This document shows, piece by piece, positions 22,417 to 31,670 of a DNA stretch of 64,000 bases. The DNA lies in the NCBI GenBank assembly GCA_022846635.1, contig AP025685.1:2728001-2792000 (forward strand). The letters run 5' to 3'. Both the position numbers and the translations under genes were made by a program. Each line of letters opens with the position of its first letter. Position 1 is the first letter of the stretch. The DNA is from Salmonella enterica subsp. enterica serovar Choleraesuis (GTDB lineage Bacteria > Pseudomonadota > Gammaproteobacteria > Enterobacterales > Enterobacteriaceae). Under the pieces are notes generated by a model. The model was not told where the DNA came from. It did no database searches and worked only from the letters and a program-made list of their open reading frames with translations.

Positions 22417-23310
22417 TTAGCCTATCCACGGCAACAGCGAACGGCATGCCAAATCAAATGCGGGACGGTTCATCTTTCCATAACGGGTCAGATTGTCTAT
22501 CTCATCCCACAATAGATACAGCCAGCGCCGCGCCATAAATGATTCAGCAACCGGCGCACGCTGTAGATAACGCCAGAGTAAGTCTTCCGCGGCTCCCGGC
22601 TCATAAAGCCGAAACAACTCATACTCCCGAGGCCCCCACAGCATGGTGCCTGGGCTTATTAAGGCCAGCAGTTGGTCGCTGCGGGCATCTTTGAGCATGC
22701 TGCGTAAGGTCAGATTGCCGTGCAGTAATACGCCATTATCATTAAACCCCTCAAATAGCGCAGGTAATGACTCCCGACTACGAAACAGGATGCGTTTATC
22801 CTGCATCGTTAGCCCGTTTTTTGGGTATTGATTCAGCGTTTCCCACAGCCTTTCAATGTAATTACGGTACCAGTGCGGCCAGAGCAGCTCCTGAGTTTTA
22901 CCAACGCTACCGCTGCAACCGTGGCTGTCTATTCGATGCCAGGCCAACATGCATTCTACAATCTGATCCTGTAGCGATACCCAGCGCTCTGGCGTACGTG
23001 TGGGAGCTTCAACCGATACGCCATTTAGACGCTCGATAAGCAAAACATCCGGCCCGGGAGTCTCTTCGTGCGTCAGCACGCCATACACCACCGGCATACG
23101 TACCCCACAGTGGCGACTCAATAGAGAAACCTTCCAGGCGAGACGCGCGGCCATACCCGGCGTTTTAAAGCTTTTAGCCAGTAGAGGCAGCGCATGCCCC
23201 GCGCTGTCATAAAGTGACCATAGGGTTGAGTCCGCCTTCTCATTAATGCACTCAAGACGGCTTAACGGTTCACCCAGCAGGTGACTCAGTTCCGCACGCA
23301 ATCTTTCCAT
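22417..23310 (-). CDS. ycbJ: YcbJ: kinase-fold (APH/choline kinase-like) protein of unknown function
   Basis: The 297 residues match E. coli YcbJ in length and along the whole chain. The fold resembles aminoglycoside phosphotransferases. The place of the catalytic loop reads LLHGNLTLRSMLKD, so the usual HGD aspartate is Asn and the metal-binding DFE-like motif is not seen (ALISPG follows). The same Asn is in E. coli YcbJ, so this is a trait of the family rather than a mutation here. The substrate is unknown. A hexanucleotide array lies upstream of its likely promoter; a TATAAA at 23387-23392 could be the -10. Confidence 0.88.
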   Translation of the reverse strand: MERLRAELSHLLGEPLSRLECINEKADSTLWSLYDSAGHALPLLAKSFKTPGMAARLAWKVSLLSRHCGVRMPVVYGVLTHEETPGPDVLLIERLNGVSVEAPTRTPERWVSLQDQIVECMLAWHRIDSHGCSGSVGKTQELLWPHWYRNYIERLWETLNQYPKNGLTMQDKRILFRSRESLPALFEGFNDNGVLLHGNLTLRSMLKDARSDQLLALISPGTMLWGPREYELFRLYEPGAAEDLLWRYLQRAPVAESFMARRWLYLLWDEIDNLTRYGKMNRPAFDLACRSLLPWIG

Positions 23311-23413
23311 ATGCCATTGCCCTTATGCTTTACAGGTGAATTTAATAATGAAAGCCCCGGCGACGGATGTCACTGTGTTAGCGTTATTTATAGCCATAAA
23401 TGTAACCCAGCCC

Positions 23414-23509
23414 GCGGAAGCGGAAGCGGAAGCGGAAGCGGAAGCGGAAGCGGAAGCGGAAGCGGAAGCGGAAGCGGAAGCGGAAGCGGAAGCGGAAGCG
23501 GAAGCGGAA
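23414..23509. repeat. Perfect hexanucleotide microsatellite, 16 copies of GCGGAA
   Basis: Ninety-six bases consist of exactly 16 uninterrupted GCGGAA units (TTCCGC on the minus strand). The array lies between the kdsB terminator (30 bp away) and ycbJ (array edge 103 bp from its start). Open frames through it encode Gly-Ser or Ala-Ser dipeptides and have no start signals or family support, so it is treated as non-coding. The perfection suggests recent expansion by slippage. Confidence 0.97.
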
Positions 23510-23538
23510 AAATAGAGGTTGGATAAAGAGAGTGCAAC

Positions 23539-23564
23539 AAAACCGGGCACTGCTGGCCCGGTTT
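23539..23564 (-). terminator. Terminator downstream of kdsB
   Basis: A 9 bp stem AAACCGGGC/GCCCGGTTT with a 7-base loop lies 8 bp after the kdsB stop. The T tract on the minus strand is short (TTTTGTTG). Confidence 0.75.
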
Positions 23565-23572
23565 ACACGCTA

Positions 23573-24322
23573 TCAGCCACGCATTTCGCGGCGAACGCGT
23601 TCGAGATCTTCCGGAGTATCAACGCCTGTCCCGGGCACTTCCAGCGCGACGTCGACGTGAATTTTCTCGCCGTACCACAGCACCCGCAGCTGTTCGAGCT
23701 TCTCGATATTCTCAAGCGGGCTCGGCTGCCAGCTAACGTAGCGGCGAATAAATCCAGCGCGGTAACCATAAATACCGATGTGACGCAGCAGGTTATCACC
23801 AGCCTGCTCACGGTTTCGCGCATACAGATCGCGATCCCAGGGGATGGTGGCACGTGAAAAATAAAGCGCATAACCATTGGCATCACGTACGACTTTAACC
23901 GCATTAGGGTTAAATGCCTCTTCCGCATCGGCAATTGGCACGGCCAGGGTCGCCATACCGGCCTGGCTAGCCGCCAGGTTCTCCGCCACCTGGCGAATAA
24001 TCGCCGGAGGAATCAGCGGTTCATCACCCTGTACGTTTACGATAACGGCATCGTCAGCAAACTGGCATTTCTCCACCACTTCCGCCAGGCGCTCCGTTCC
24101 GGACTGATGATCGGCACGAGTCATGCAAACTTCGCCACCGGCTGCTTCAACAGCCAGGGCAACGTCCTGATTATCGGTAGCGACAATGACACGGTCGGCT
24201 CCGGCTGCGCGGGCCTGGTTGAGAACGTGAACAATCATCGGCTTGCCGTGAATATCTTTGAGCGGTTTGCCAGGCAAACGGCTTGACGCAAAACGCGCCG
24301 GGATAATAACTACAAAGCTCAT
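23573..24322 (-). CDS. kdsB: CMP-KDO synthetase (3-deoxy-manno-octulosonate cytidylyltransferase)
   Basis: The enzyme activates KDO with CTP for addition to lipid A. It has 249 residues (E. coli 248). The nucleotide-binding start [15 protein letters not shown], the [10 protein letters not shown] loop with the metal aspartate near residue 100, and the C-terminal [12 protein letters not shown] are conserved. It begins within the ATGA overlap with ycaR and closes the leftward comEC-msbA-lpxK-ycaQ-ycaR-kdsB run, before a terminator. Confidence 0.96.
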   Translation of the reverse strand: MSFVVIIPARFASSRLPGKPLKDIHGKPMIVHVLNQARAAGADRVIVATDNQDVALAVEAAGGEVCMTRADHQSGTERLAEVVEKCQFADDAVIVNVQGDEPLIPPAIIRQVAENLAASQAGMATLAVPIADAEEAFNPNAVKVVRDANGYALYFSRATIPWDRDLYARNREQAGDNLLRHIGIYGYRAGFIRRYVSWQPSPLENIEKLEQLRVLWYGEKIHVDVALEVPGTGVDTPEDLERVRREMRG

Positions 24323-24501
24323 GCTTCAGTCTCTTGTGTATCCAGGGAGCGAGCCTGGTTTTCTAACAATACCGGAATGCCGTCGCGAAATGGAAAGGCC
24401 AGGGCATCGGCTTTACAGATAAGTTCCTGCAACTCCTGGTTGTAATAAAGTTTACCGTTACATACCGGGCAGGCCACAATCTCAAGCAGGCGATGATCCA
24501 T
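24319..24501 (-). CDS. ycaR: YcaR: Trm112-like small protein
   Basis: Sixty residues from the ATG at 24499-24501 ([20 protein letters not shown]), matching E. coli YcaR length. The family (UPF0434/Trm112-like) carries a zinc-ribbon-like CPVC pair; a third Cys is in [12 protein letters not shown]. Its function is not established. It overlaps kdsB by 4 bases (ATGA) and probably aids kdsB translation. The frame extends 16 codons upstream without family support. Confidence 0.93.
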   Translation of the reverse strand: MDHRLLEIVACPVCNGKLYYNQELQELICKADALAFPFRDGIPVLLENQARSLDTQETEA

Positions 24502-24563
24502 GTTTTCTCCTGATGAACCAAGATGAGGTTTAGGGGGCAAGCATAACATATTCAGATATCAGG

Positions 24564-25787
24564 CTAGCGAATTTCCCAGCCACGTCCCCATAACTGTATC
24601 AATTCATCCGGACCTTTTAGCAAACGAACCTGCTGCGCGCCCTGCCAGCGCCCAAAAGAGGTAATAGCGGCCGCCAGTTCGCGCCCTATCGTCAAACTCA
24701 TCGGTTGCCCGAGCTCCAGATATAACGCCACTATCTCCAGCGTTTGCTGCTTGCGTAACATTCTGGCATCCATACGGCCAACCAGTGCACCGCGATACAG
24801 CAGCGGCAGAACAAAATAGCCATACTGACGGCGCGGCGCCGGAGTGTAACACTCCAGCCGGTAGTCAAACTCAAAGAGCTCGCTTGCCCGTCTGCGGTCC
24901 CAGACCACCGGATCAAAAGGCGACAACACGGTGGTGTGTGTAGCATTAAGTTTGCCTGCGATAGCCTGTTCCAGCTGTGGAAACTGAGCATGGTGAACCC
25001 ACATTTCCCCCAGCGACTCCACCTCCACCGCTCGGATGATCTCCAACTCCTGCCAGCGCCGCAGCCGGTTTTTCAGCTCTACTTTTTTCAGTCGGTAATA
25101 ATCAGCCAGCCAGCCTTCCCGAAAGATACCGAGACTGGCGGCGCTATTAAGCAACATTTTTTCTTCTGACTGCTCGGGGGTCAATAAGTGCAAGTCATCG
25201 CTCCAGTCAGGCATAACCCGCTGGGCAACATCGTAAAGACGCTGAAAATTATGTCGGCCTACCACCATGAGTTCTCCGGCGGTAAAAAGCCCTTCGAGAT
25301 GACGTTTATAGGGTTTCCAGTCCCACCAGCCGCTTGCCGAGCTTTTTGGCTGGCTGAAGTCAGCCGCACGCACCGGCCCCTGCTCCCGAATGGTTGACAG
25401 CAGAGTATTAATTTCTTCGCTATGTGCTTCCATCCAGCTGGCATTATATTTCCAGCCCATAAGGTGAGGATTGAGCATACGGTGGCGAATCAGCTCATAG
25501 TCGGTTCTGGGCAAAAAGCAGGCTTCATGGGCCCAGTACTCAATAATCTCACCGCGTGACAGAGACTCCTCCAGCCAATTCATGGGGTAATCCCCAAGGC
25601 GGCTGAATAGCACCAGATAAGGGCTGCGCGCTACCACGTTAATGGTGTCGATTTGCAATACCGACATCTGGTTAATGATTTTAAGGATATCGTCCGGGCG
25701 GGCGCGCCGGCGGGGCTTATGAAGCAGCCCCTGGGCAGAAAGCTGGATTTTACGGGCAGATTTTAAGGAGAGTTGCGCAGCAGACAT
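24564..25787 (-). CDS. ycaQ: DNA glycosylase YcaQ (interstrand crosslink unhooking, HTH_42 family)
   Basis: A 407-residue HTH_42/AlkZ-like protein (E. coli YcaQ 410). E. coli YcaQ unhooks interstrand crosslinks such as nitrogen-mustard adducts by excising N7-alkylguanine. The catalytic QxD-type motif is seen as LQIDTINVVARSPYLV near residue 45. The tandem winged-helix core and the C-terminal beta-barrel segment GYFVLPLLYRGALVGRMD are intact. The last 30 residues diverge from E. coli. It sits between lipid A genes on the same strand, separated from ycaR by 62 bp. Confidence 0.93.
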   Translation of the reverse strand: MSAAQLSLKSARKIQLSAQGLLHKPRRRARPDDILKIINQMSVLQIDTINVVARSPYLVLFSRLGDYPMNWLEESLSRGEIIEYWAHEACFLPRTDYELIRHRMLNPHLMGWKYNASWMEAHSEEINTLLSTIREQGPVRAADFSQPKSSASGWWDWKPYKRHLEGLFTAGELMVVGRHNFQRLYDVAQRVMPDWSDDLHLLTPEQSEEKMLLNSAASLGIFREGWLADYYRLKKVELKNRLRRWQELEIIRAVEVESLGEMWVHHAQFPQLEQAIAGKLNATHTTVLSPFDPVVWDRRRASELFEFDYRLECYTPAPRRQYGYFVLPLLYRGALVGRMDARMLRKQQTLEIVALYLELGQPMSLTIGRELAAAITSFGRWQGAQQVRLLKGPDELIQLWGRGWEIR

Positions 25788-25824
25788 GAGCGCTCCATAA
25801 GTATAATAAGGAGCGCGGATGCAT

Positions 25825-26802
25825 TCAGCGCACCAGCGCCCGCAGGCGTTCTATCAGTAGACCTGCCTGAGGCTCAGACAGTTCGGCATCGACTGGCAAG
25901 TACCACCAGTTTGGCTGGGCGAAGGCCCGGCATTTTACGGCGTCTTTCTCAGTCATTAACAGTGTGGTACCCGATGGGCAAAAAGCCGCAATAGCTTCCG
26001 CAGTGATTGCCTGATGATCGCCCAATGCAATGGTTTTAGTCAGGCTGACGCCGCAAGATTCCAGTGTGGCAAAAAAGCGCGGCGGATGGCCAATGCCTGC
26101 CATAGCAACGGCTTCGGAGAGCTCTGCAACCGGGCGTCGCTCCCCTGTCAAAAGATTTACCGCCAGCCCGGGAGCCAGGCGCATTGCCAGCTCACCGTCC
26201 TGGGGCTTACCGCCGTTAACGATAACGGCATCGACACTGTTTAAACGCCCGGCACGCTCGCGCATCGGCCCGGCAGGGAGCCACCAGCCGTTACCAAAGC
26301 GACGGACGCCGTCAATGACCACGATTTCGCAGTCACGAGCCAGCGCATAGTGTTGCAGGCCATCATCAGTGATGATGATTTCCGGTGCGTGCGCCTTTAA
26401 CATGGCCGCTACCGCTTCTGCTCGTTTAGGAGCCACTGCCACGGGTGCGCCGGTACGCTGATGAATCAGAACCGGCTCGTCACCTGCTTCAGCGGTGGTC
26501 GTATTGGCATTAAGCAGCAGCGGATAATGCTCCGCTTTGCCGCCATATCCACGGGAAACGACCCCCACTTTAATGCCACGACGTGTCAATTGCTCAACCA
26601 GCCAGATAACAACCGGCGTTTTGCCATTACCACCAGCAGTCAGGTTCCCCACCACCACTACTGGTACCGGCGCACGATAGCTGCGGCGCAGCCCCAGCCG
26701 GTAGCTGAGGCGAATAGCGCCGCTTATCAAACCATATAGCCAGGAAAACGGCAGCAGTAATAGCCACAGCGGCGACTCTCCTGACCAGATTCGAGCTATC
26801 AT
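25825..26802 (-). CDS. lpxK: Tetraacyldisaccharide 4'-kinase LpxK
   Basis: The inner-membrane-associated kinase adds the 4'-phosphate in lipid A synthesis. It has 325 residues (E. coli 328), a hydrophobic N-terminal anchor ([17 protein letters not shown], residues 14-30) and the P-loop [16 protein letters not shown] near residue 52. The conserved [12 protein letters not shown] segment carries the catalytic Asp. It overlaps the msbA stop by 4 bases, the usual msbA-lpxK coupling. Confidence 0.96.
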   Translation of the reverse strand: MIARIWSGESPLWLLLLPFSWLYGLISGAIRLSYRLGLRRSYRAPVPVVVVGNLTAGGNGKTPVVIWLVEQLTRRGIKVGVVSRGYGGKAEHYPLLLNANTTTAEAGDEPVLIHQRTGAPVAVAPKRAEAVAAMLKAHAPEIIITDDGLQHYALARDCEIVVIDGVRRFGNGWWLPAGPMRERAGRLNSVDAVIVNGGKPQDGELAMRLAPGLAVNLLTGERRPVAELSEAVAMAGIGHPPRFFATLESCGVSLTKTIALGDHQAITAEAIAAFCPSGTTLLMTEKDAVKCRAFAQPNWWYLPVDAELSEPQAGLLIERLRALVR

Positions 26803-28547
26803 TGGCCGAACTGCATCCGGTGTAATTGAGCGTAAACCCCTTTCTGCTCCAGAAGGTCGCTATGGGTGCCGCGCTCAACGATCCGGCCGTCTTCAATCAC
26901 CACGATCTCATCGGCTTTTTCGATGGTCGACAGACGGTGGGCAATGACCAGTGATGTACGATCTTTTTGCAACTCATCCAGCGCTGACTGAATGGCGCGT
27001 TCAGATTCTGTATCCAGCGCCGAAGTCGCCTCATCCAGAATCAGAATTGGGCTATCGCGCAGCAGCGCTCGCGCTATAGCAATACGCTGACGCTGACCGC
27101 CGGAAAGCAACACACCGTTTTCACCAATAACGGTATCAAGCCCATTATCCATCTTGCTGATAAAGTCCATGGCATACGCCATAGTCGCGGCACGTTCGAT
27201 ATCGGCACGGCTGTACTGCTCTTCACGTGCATAGGCGATGTTATTGGCAATGGTGTCGTTGAAAAGATGCACATTCTGGGATACCAGAGCCACCTGATCG
27301 CGCAGTGATGCCAGAGTGAGATCGTGGATATTGTCGCCATCCATAATGATGGCACCGGAATCCACGTCATAAAAACGAGTGATCAGGCTGGCAAGCGTCG
27401 ATTTACCTGAGCCTGAACGCCCAACCAATGCCACGGTTTTACCCGCAGGAATGGTCAGATTAATATCACGCAGCGCCGGAATGTCACGACCTGGGTAGGT
27501 GAAAGTGACATCACGGAACTCAACATCACCCTTAGCGCGCTCAATAACCTTGGTGCCTTCGTCTTTTTCCTGCTCGGAATCCAGAATAGAGAACAGGGTT
27601 TGGCAAGCCGCCATACCGCGCTGGAACTGGGCATTAACGTTAGTCAGCGATTTCAGCGGGCGCATCAATGCAATCATGGAAGAGAACACTACGGTAATTG
27701 TACCGGCAGTCAGACTCTCCATAACGCTTGGGAAGCTTGCGGCATACAGTACGAATGCCAGTGCCAGCGAAGCGATAAGCTGAATGATAGGGTCGGAAAT
27801 TGAAGAGGCTGAAACCAGTTTCATCCCCTGACGACGCATGCGGTTGCTAACGCTATCAAAACGCTGACTCTCAACTTTCTGGCCGCCAAACATCAGCACT
27901 TCTTTGTGCCCTTTCAGCATCTGCTCTGCGCTGGTAGTCACCTGCCCCATGGTATTCTGCATGTTTTTGCTGATAGCACGGAAACGTTTAGAAACGATAC
28001 GAATAGCGAACGACACAACCGGAGCCAGAACTATCAGGATTAGCGACAGCTTCCAGCTGTAGTAGAACATCAGCACGAACAGTCCGATAATGGATGCGCC
28101 TTCACGCACAACGGTAATCAGTGCGCCTGAAGAGGACGAAGCAACCTGTTCGGAATCGTAAGTAATACGCGACAACAGCGTCCCGGTCGACTGTTTGTCG
28201 AAGAACGAGACCGGCATCCCCATCATGTGGCTGAACAGACGACGACGCATATTCATTACCACCTGACCGGAAACCCAGGCGATGCAGTAACTGGAAACAT
28301 AGCTGGTCACCCCGCGCAGCAGCATCAGGGCAATAACGACCAGAGGCATCCACAGCAATACCGAACGATCCGCTTCGCCAAAGCCTTTATCCAGAAGAGG
28401 CTTCAACAGAGATAGCATATAGGTGTCACTGGCAGCATTAAGAATCAACGCTACTGCCGCTACGGCCAGCCCCGCTTTGAATGGGGAAATAATCGGCCAC
28501 AATCGGCGGAAGGTCTGCCACGTGGAGAGATCTTTATCGTTATGCAT
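26799..28547 (-). CDS. msbA: Lipid A flippase MsbA (ABC exporter)
   Basis: A half-size ABC exporter of 582 residues, equal to E. coli MsbA. It flips core-lipid A across the inner membrane. Six transmembrane helices fill residues about 20-310. The nucleotide-binding domain has Walker [13 protein letters not shown] near residue 376, signature [16 protein letters not shown], Walker [13 protein letters not shown] and the switch histidine in [10 protein letters not shown]. Upstream is comEC, 38 bp away. Confidence 0.97.
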   Translation of the reverse strand: MHNDKDLSTWQTFRRLWPIISPFKAGLAVAAVALILNAASDTYMLSLLKPLLDKGFGEADRSVLLWMPLVVIALMLLRGVTSYVSSYCIAWVSGQVVMNMRRRLFSHMMGMPVSFFDKQSTGTLLSRITYDSEQVASSSSGALITVVREGASIIGLFVLMFYYSWKLSLILIVLAPVVSFAIRIVSKRFRAISKNMQNTMGQVTTSAEQMLKGHKEVLMFGGQKVESQRFDSVSNRMRRQGMKLVSASSISDPIIQLIASLALAFVLYAASFPSVMESLTAGTITVVFSSMIALMRPLKSLTNVNAQFQRGMAACQTLFSILDSEQEKDEGTKVIERAKGDVEFRDVTFTYPGRDIPALRDINLTIPAGKTVALVGRSGSGKSTLASLITRFYDVDSGAIIMDGDNIHDLTLASLRDQVALVSQNVHLFNDTIANNIAYAREEQYSRADIERAATMAYAMDFISKMDNGLDTVIGENGVLLSGGQRQRIAIARALLRDSPILILDEATSALDTESERAIQSALDELQKDRTSLVIAHRLSTIEKADEIVVIEDGRIVERGTHSDLLEQKGVYAQLHRMQFGQ

Positions 28548-28585
28548 TACGTCAAAACCAGCTCTTATTGAAATAGCCGAACATT

Positions 28586-30841
28586 CTACCTGCTAACTGG
28601 GTCATCACCAAACCACTGATGGTACCAGCGAGGCAAAATTTGCGTCCTCAATCCCATGATTTGGGGCCGAACGCTGCCAAAACGTACGGTTATCTGCCCC
28701 TCATGGGCCGTATCCAGCCAGCGCTCCCCTCTGTGATTAAACCGTCGTACTACGCTTATGGCCGGAAGATGCCAGCGGTTAAAACGCGCCGTCGAAGCCA
28801 GCCCCACATCAGCATCAACCCGCGACAGAAAGCTGGCAGTCGATGAGGTACGGCTGCCATGGTGCGCCACCTGTAATATGTCTGCTTTTAATCTCCGTCC
28901 ATATTCCGTGACCAGCCGCCACTCTGCTTCTTTTTCAATATCCCCGGTCAGCAGCAGAGAGTGATGACCATCCGATACTCGTAACACACAGGAGCGATTA
29001 TTACCCGATAGCTTATGATCGCGCGGCGGCCATAAGGCCTCCAGCTCCAGCCCTTGCCAGGACCAGCGTCTTCCCTGGTAGCAGCTTAAATAGTCGGACC
29101 ATCCGGGCGAACTGTAAACTTCGACGCCCGGCCAGCGGGTCTGAATATCAGGCAGTCCTCCGCGATGATCCATATGTTCATGACTAATAAACACCCACTC
29201 AGGCCGTAGATTGTGCCACTCCAGCCAGGGAATGATTGTCGTCCGGGCGTAACTGCCGCCGGGCCAGGCATTCCCGGTATCATAAATTAACGCCCGGTTG
29301 TTACGTTCAATAACTAATGCCAGGCCATGCCCTACATCCAGCATATGTAACGCCCAGTGATTAACCTGAGGCTGTCGCAGAAACGGCAAACAGGCTAAAG
29401 CCAATAACCCAAGCCCCGGAGCCCAGTAATGGCGCCATAATCCAAGTCGCCAATACATTATTAGCGGCCACGGCAACATCGTCAGCCAGACGAAGCGTTT
29501 ATCAATATCCATCCAGCCTGCTGGCAGCATGTTTAAGAATCTAAAAATACACTCAAGAGAGCCGTCGGCCAGACCCCAGAATAAATCTGCCGCCGCTAGC
29601 CAGTGACCAAGGCATACGGCCATAAAGAGTAACGGCAGAGTAATAAAACTTATCCAGGGCACAGCCACCAGATTCGCCAGCCAGGCACACAGGCTAACGC
29701 CATGGAAAAGAAAAATCTGTGCCGGGAGAATTAATAATTCAATGCCCAGTTGCAGCCACATTAATTGGGTTATGACCCGCCAGCGGCCTTGAGTGCAAAA
29801 CGAGGGCTGAACTGCCCACTGAAACCATGCGATTAATCCGGCAACGGCTATGGCTGAAAGTCGAAAACTATCCGACAGAATAATCAACGGATCGCTGGCA
29901 ATCAAAAGTGCGACACAACACAGCCAAACCTGCCAGGTTGTCCATAATCTGCCGGAGTAACGAATAGCGCCCCATAGCCCCATCGCCAACATCGCGCGTA
30001 CTGTCGGTGGCCCGGCCCCGGCAAGCCAGGTATAAATAGTCGCTCCCAATAAACCGCCAGCCAGCGGTAATACATAGTTAATGCGCTGCGCCGAAAACAT
30101 CAGCTGCGCACCGCGGGCTAGCCAGATACCAATACTCGCCGCAATAGCAATGTGCAGACCTGATATTGCCATTAGGTGCGCAGTTCCGGTTTCCCGCATT
30201 ATCTGTCTGACTTCGGAGCTGAGCTGTTGACGCTCGCCGAAAATTAACGCCAGCATAACCGCCTGCCATTTCCACTTCGGCGTTAGCTCTCGGGCTCTGG
30301 CGATGAGTGCACCACGCATGCCGCATTGCGCGTCTAATATCTGCGCCTCTTTTACCCACCCTTCTAATATTTGATGGCGCGCCATCAGGTAGCGCTGCCG
30401 GTCAAACCCACCCTCATTGAGCTGAGCGTGTATCGGGCGTAGCGTCATTGTTAATTTCCAGCGCTGTCCCGTGCATAAGACGCCAGGAAGCTGGCCGCCG
30501 CGCAGACGTATTTTCACAGCAGGAAATAACCAACGCATATTATGCCGCCAGGCTTGTACCTCATGATGACCAGAATTATCCAGGCTGGTTAAAGTAACCT
30601 CTAACTGCTGCACCCCGTGAGCCATAGATGCCACTGGTGCTACCGCCTGAAGCGCCGCCAGCTGTGCCCAGCATCCACATAAAATCATTAGCCCAGGCAA
30701 CCGGGTACACCTCATTACTAATAACGCACATCCGATCAGCGTAAATAGTTGCACCATTAAAATTGACGGTAACGATGGCTGCAACATCAGGGGTAACGCA
30801 CCAATAATGACAAACCAGCACAGCATCATGAGTGACGGCAT
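28586..30841 (-). CDS. ycaI: ComEC/Rec2-family DNA uptake channel protein (YcaI)
   Basis: A 751-residue polytopic membrane protein (E. coli YcaI 754). N-terminal membrane helices and an OB-like domain come first, then the Competence core ([20 protein letters not shown] near residue 220) and a C-terminal metallo-beta-lactamase-like domain with [20 protein letters not shown] and [10 protein letters not shown]. In naturally competent bacteria ComEC carries single-stranded DNA across the inner membrane. E. coli YcaI is needed for growth on DNA as nutrient; the exact role here is inferred. It appears full length, with no frameshift. Confidence 0.92.
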   Translation of the reverse strand: MPSLMMLCWFVIIGALPLMLQPSLPSILMVQLFTLIGCALLVMRCTRLPGLMILCGCWAQLAALQAVAPVASMAHGVQQLEVTLTSLDNSGHHEVQAWRHNMRWLFPAVKIRLRGGQLPGVLCTGQRWKLTMTLRPIHAQLNEGGFDRQRYLMARHQILEGWVKEAQILDAQCGMRGALIARARELTPKWKWQAVMLALIFGERQQLSSEVRQIMRETGTAHLMAISGLHIAIAASIGIWLARGAQLMFSAQRINYVLPLAGGLLGATIYTWLAGAGPPTVRAMLAMGLWGAIRYSGRLWTTWQVWLCCVALLIASDPLIILSDSFRLSAIAVAGLIAWFQWAVQPSFCTQGRWRVITQLMWLQLGIELLILPAQIFLFHGVSLCAWLANLVAVPWISFITLPLLFMAVCLGHWLAAADLFWGLADGSLECIFRFLNMLPAGWMDIDKRFVWLTMLPWPLIMYWRLGLWRHYWAPGLGLLALACLPFLRQPQVNHWALHMLDVGHGLALVIERNNRALIYDTGNAWPGGSYARTTIIPWLEWHNLRPEWVFISHEHMDHRGGLPDIQTRWPGVEVYSSPGWSDYLSCYQGRRWSWQGLELEALWPPRDHKLSGNNRSCVLRVSDGHHSLLLTGDIEKEAEWRLVTEYGRRLKADILQVAHHGSRTSSTASFLSRVDADVGLASTARFNRWHLPAISVVRRFNHRGERWLDTAHEGQITVRFGSVRPQIMGLRTQILPRWYHQWFGDDPVSR

Positions 30842-30946
30842 AGGCTCCTCCGGGACAATCAGAGTCTGAAATAACGCGCGTCAAAAGGCAGCAGGCAGAA
30901 AGTGAGTTATCGAGAGGCTTTCAAGATAAAGTAGCGGAGGTACATC

Positions 30947-31000
30947 ATGTTCACGGCTTGTATGGAAGCAGGCTCCCGAAATTATCCCCAAGAGGGTTAG
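30947..31000 (+). CDS. Possible 17-residue small protein between comEC and ihfB
   Basis: A GGAGGT Shine-Dalgarno sequence five bases before an ATG opens a 17-codon frame (MFTACMEAGSRNYPQEG, stop TAG). It is on the strand opposite to both neighbouring genes. I do not recognise it, and composition alone cannot tell coding from chance; the ribosome binding site is the only evidence. It ends 70 bp before the CAGAAG microsatellite. Confidence 0.25.
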   Translation: MFTACMEAGSRNYPQEG

Positions 31001-31070
31001 CGCCGAGAAGAGCATGCCGGGCCGGTATTTGATTAATAGCGAGGAGTGAGCGTCTTATCTATTAACAAGA

Positions 31071-31109
31071 CAGAAGCAGAAGCAGAAGCAGAAGCAGAAG
31101 CAGAAGCAG
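31071..31109. repeat. Hexanucleotide microsatellite, 6.5 copies of CAGAAG
   Basis: Six perfect CAGAAG units plus CAG. Written on the minus strand the unit is TTCTGC, one transition away from the TTCCGC unit of the array at 23414-23509. It lies 30 bp beyond the ihfB terminator and 230 bp upstream of comEC. Confidence 0.95.
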
Positions 31110-31139
31110 GAGAATACTCCCATCCGGCTAATCGCAGGC

Positions 31140-31168
31140 AAAAAAAACGGCGCCCGCTAAGGCACCGT
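31140..31168 (-). terminator. Rho-independent terminator of ihfB
   Basis: An 8 bp stem (31147-31154 with 31161-31168, one G-T pair) is followed by eight T on the minus strand, 21 bp after the ihfB stop. Confidence 0.88.
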
Positions 31169-31189
31169 CTTCCCGGAAGCGTCTGTGAC

Positions 31190-31474
31190 TCAACCGTAAA
31201 TATTGGCGCGGTCACGCAACTCTTTGCCCGGCTTAAAGTGTGGAACGTATTTACCTTCCAGATCGACTTTATCGCCAGTTTTTGGGTTACGTCCGGTGCG
31301 AGGTGCACGGTAATGCAGGGAGAAGCTGCCGAACCCGCGGATTTCAATGCGCTCACCCTGTGCAAGGGTTGAGGCCATATGTTCCAGCATCTCTTTAACC
31401 GCATCCTCCACCGCCTTGGCCGGGATATGCGATTGCTGGGTAGCAAGTCTCTCAATAAGTTCTGACTTGGTCAT
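31190..31474 (-). CDS. ihfB: Integration host factor subunit beta
   Basis: The 94-residue beta subunit of the DNA-bending heterodimer IHF, identical in length to E. coli. The start [20 protein letters not shown], the dimerisation helices and the DNA-intercalating beta-arm [16 protein letters not shown] near residues 55-70 (with the intercalating Pro) are conserved. It follows rpsA by 196 bp on the same strand, so it can be expressed by readthrough as well as from its own promoter. Confidence 0.97.
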   Translation of the reverse strand: MTKSELIERLATQQSHIPAKAVEDAVKEMLEHMASTLAQGERIEIRGFGSFSLHYRAPRTGRNPKTGDKVDLEGKYVPHFKPGKELRDRANIYG

Positions 31475-31670
31475 AAATCCTCCGCTTTCCTTTTAGGAAA
31501 ATAGTGTACGGCTTATATGAAACAGAGGGCAACCGTGGCTGCCCTCATTATGTACCAGATTGTCTACAGACCGCGGCATGAAGCTACAGTCCCGGCCAGA
31601 ACAAGTAAGGCCGGGATAGCAACGCTCACGCTGTAACCTGAGCCAACTCAGGTACTGAGCTGCCGGACGA

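Noticed and set aside
23281..23526. Gly-Ser repeat protein read through the GCGGAA array (and Ala-Ser on the other strand)
   Set aside because: The frames come from the six-base repeat itself; no ribosome binding site, and the flanking residues are random.
31046..31372. Glu-Ala repeat protein starting at GTG and running antisense to ihfB
   Set aside because: GAGGA touches the GTG with no spacing, and most of the frame is antisense to ihfB and its terminator.
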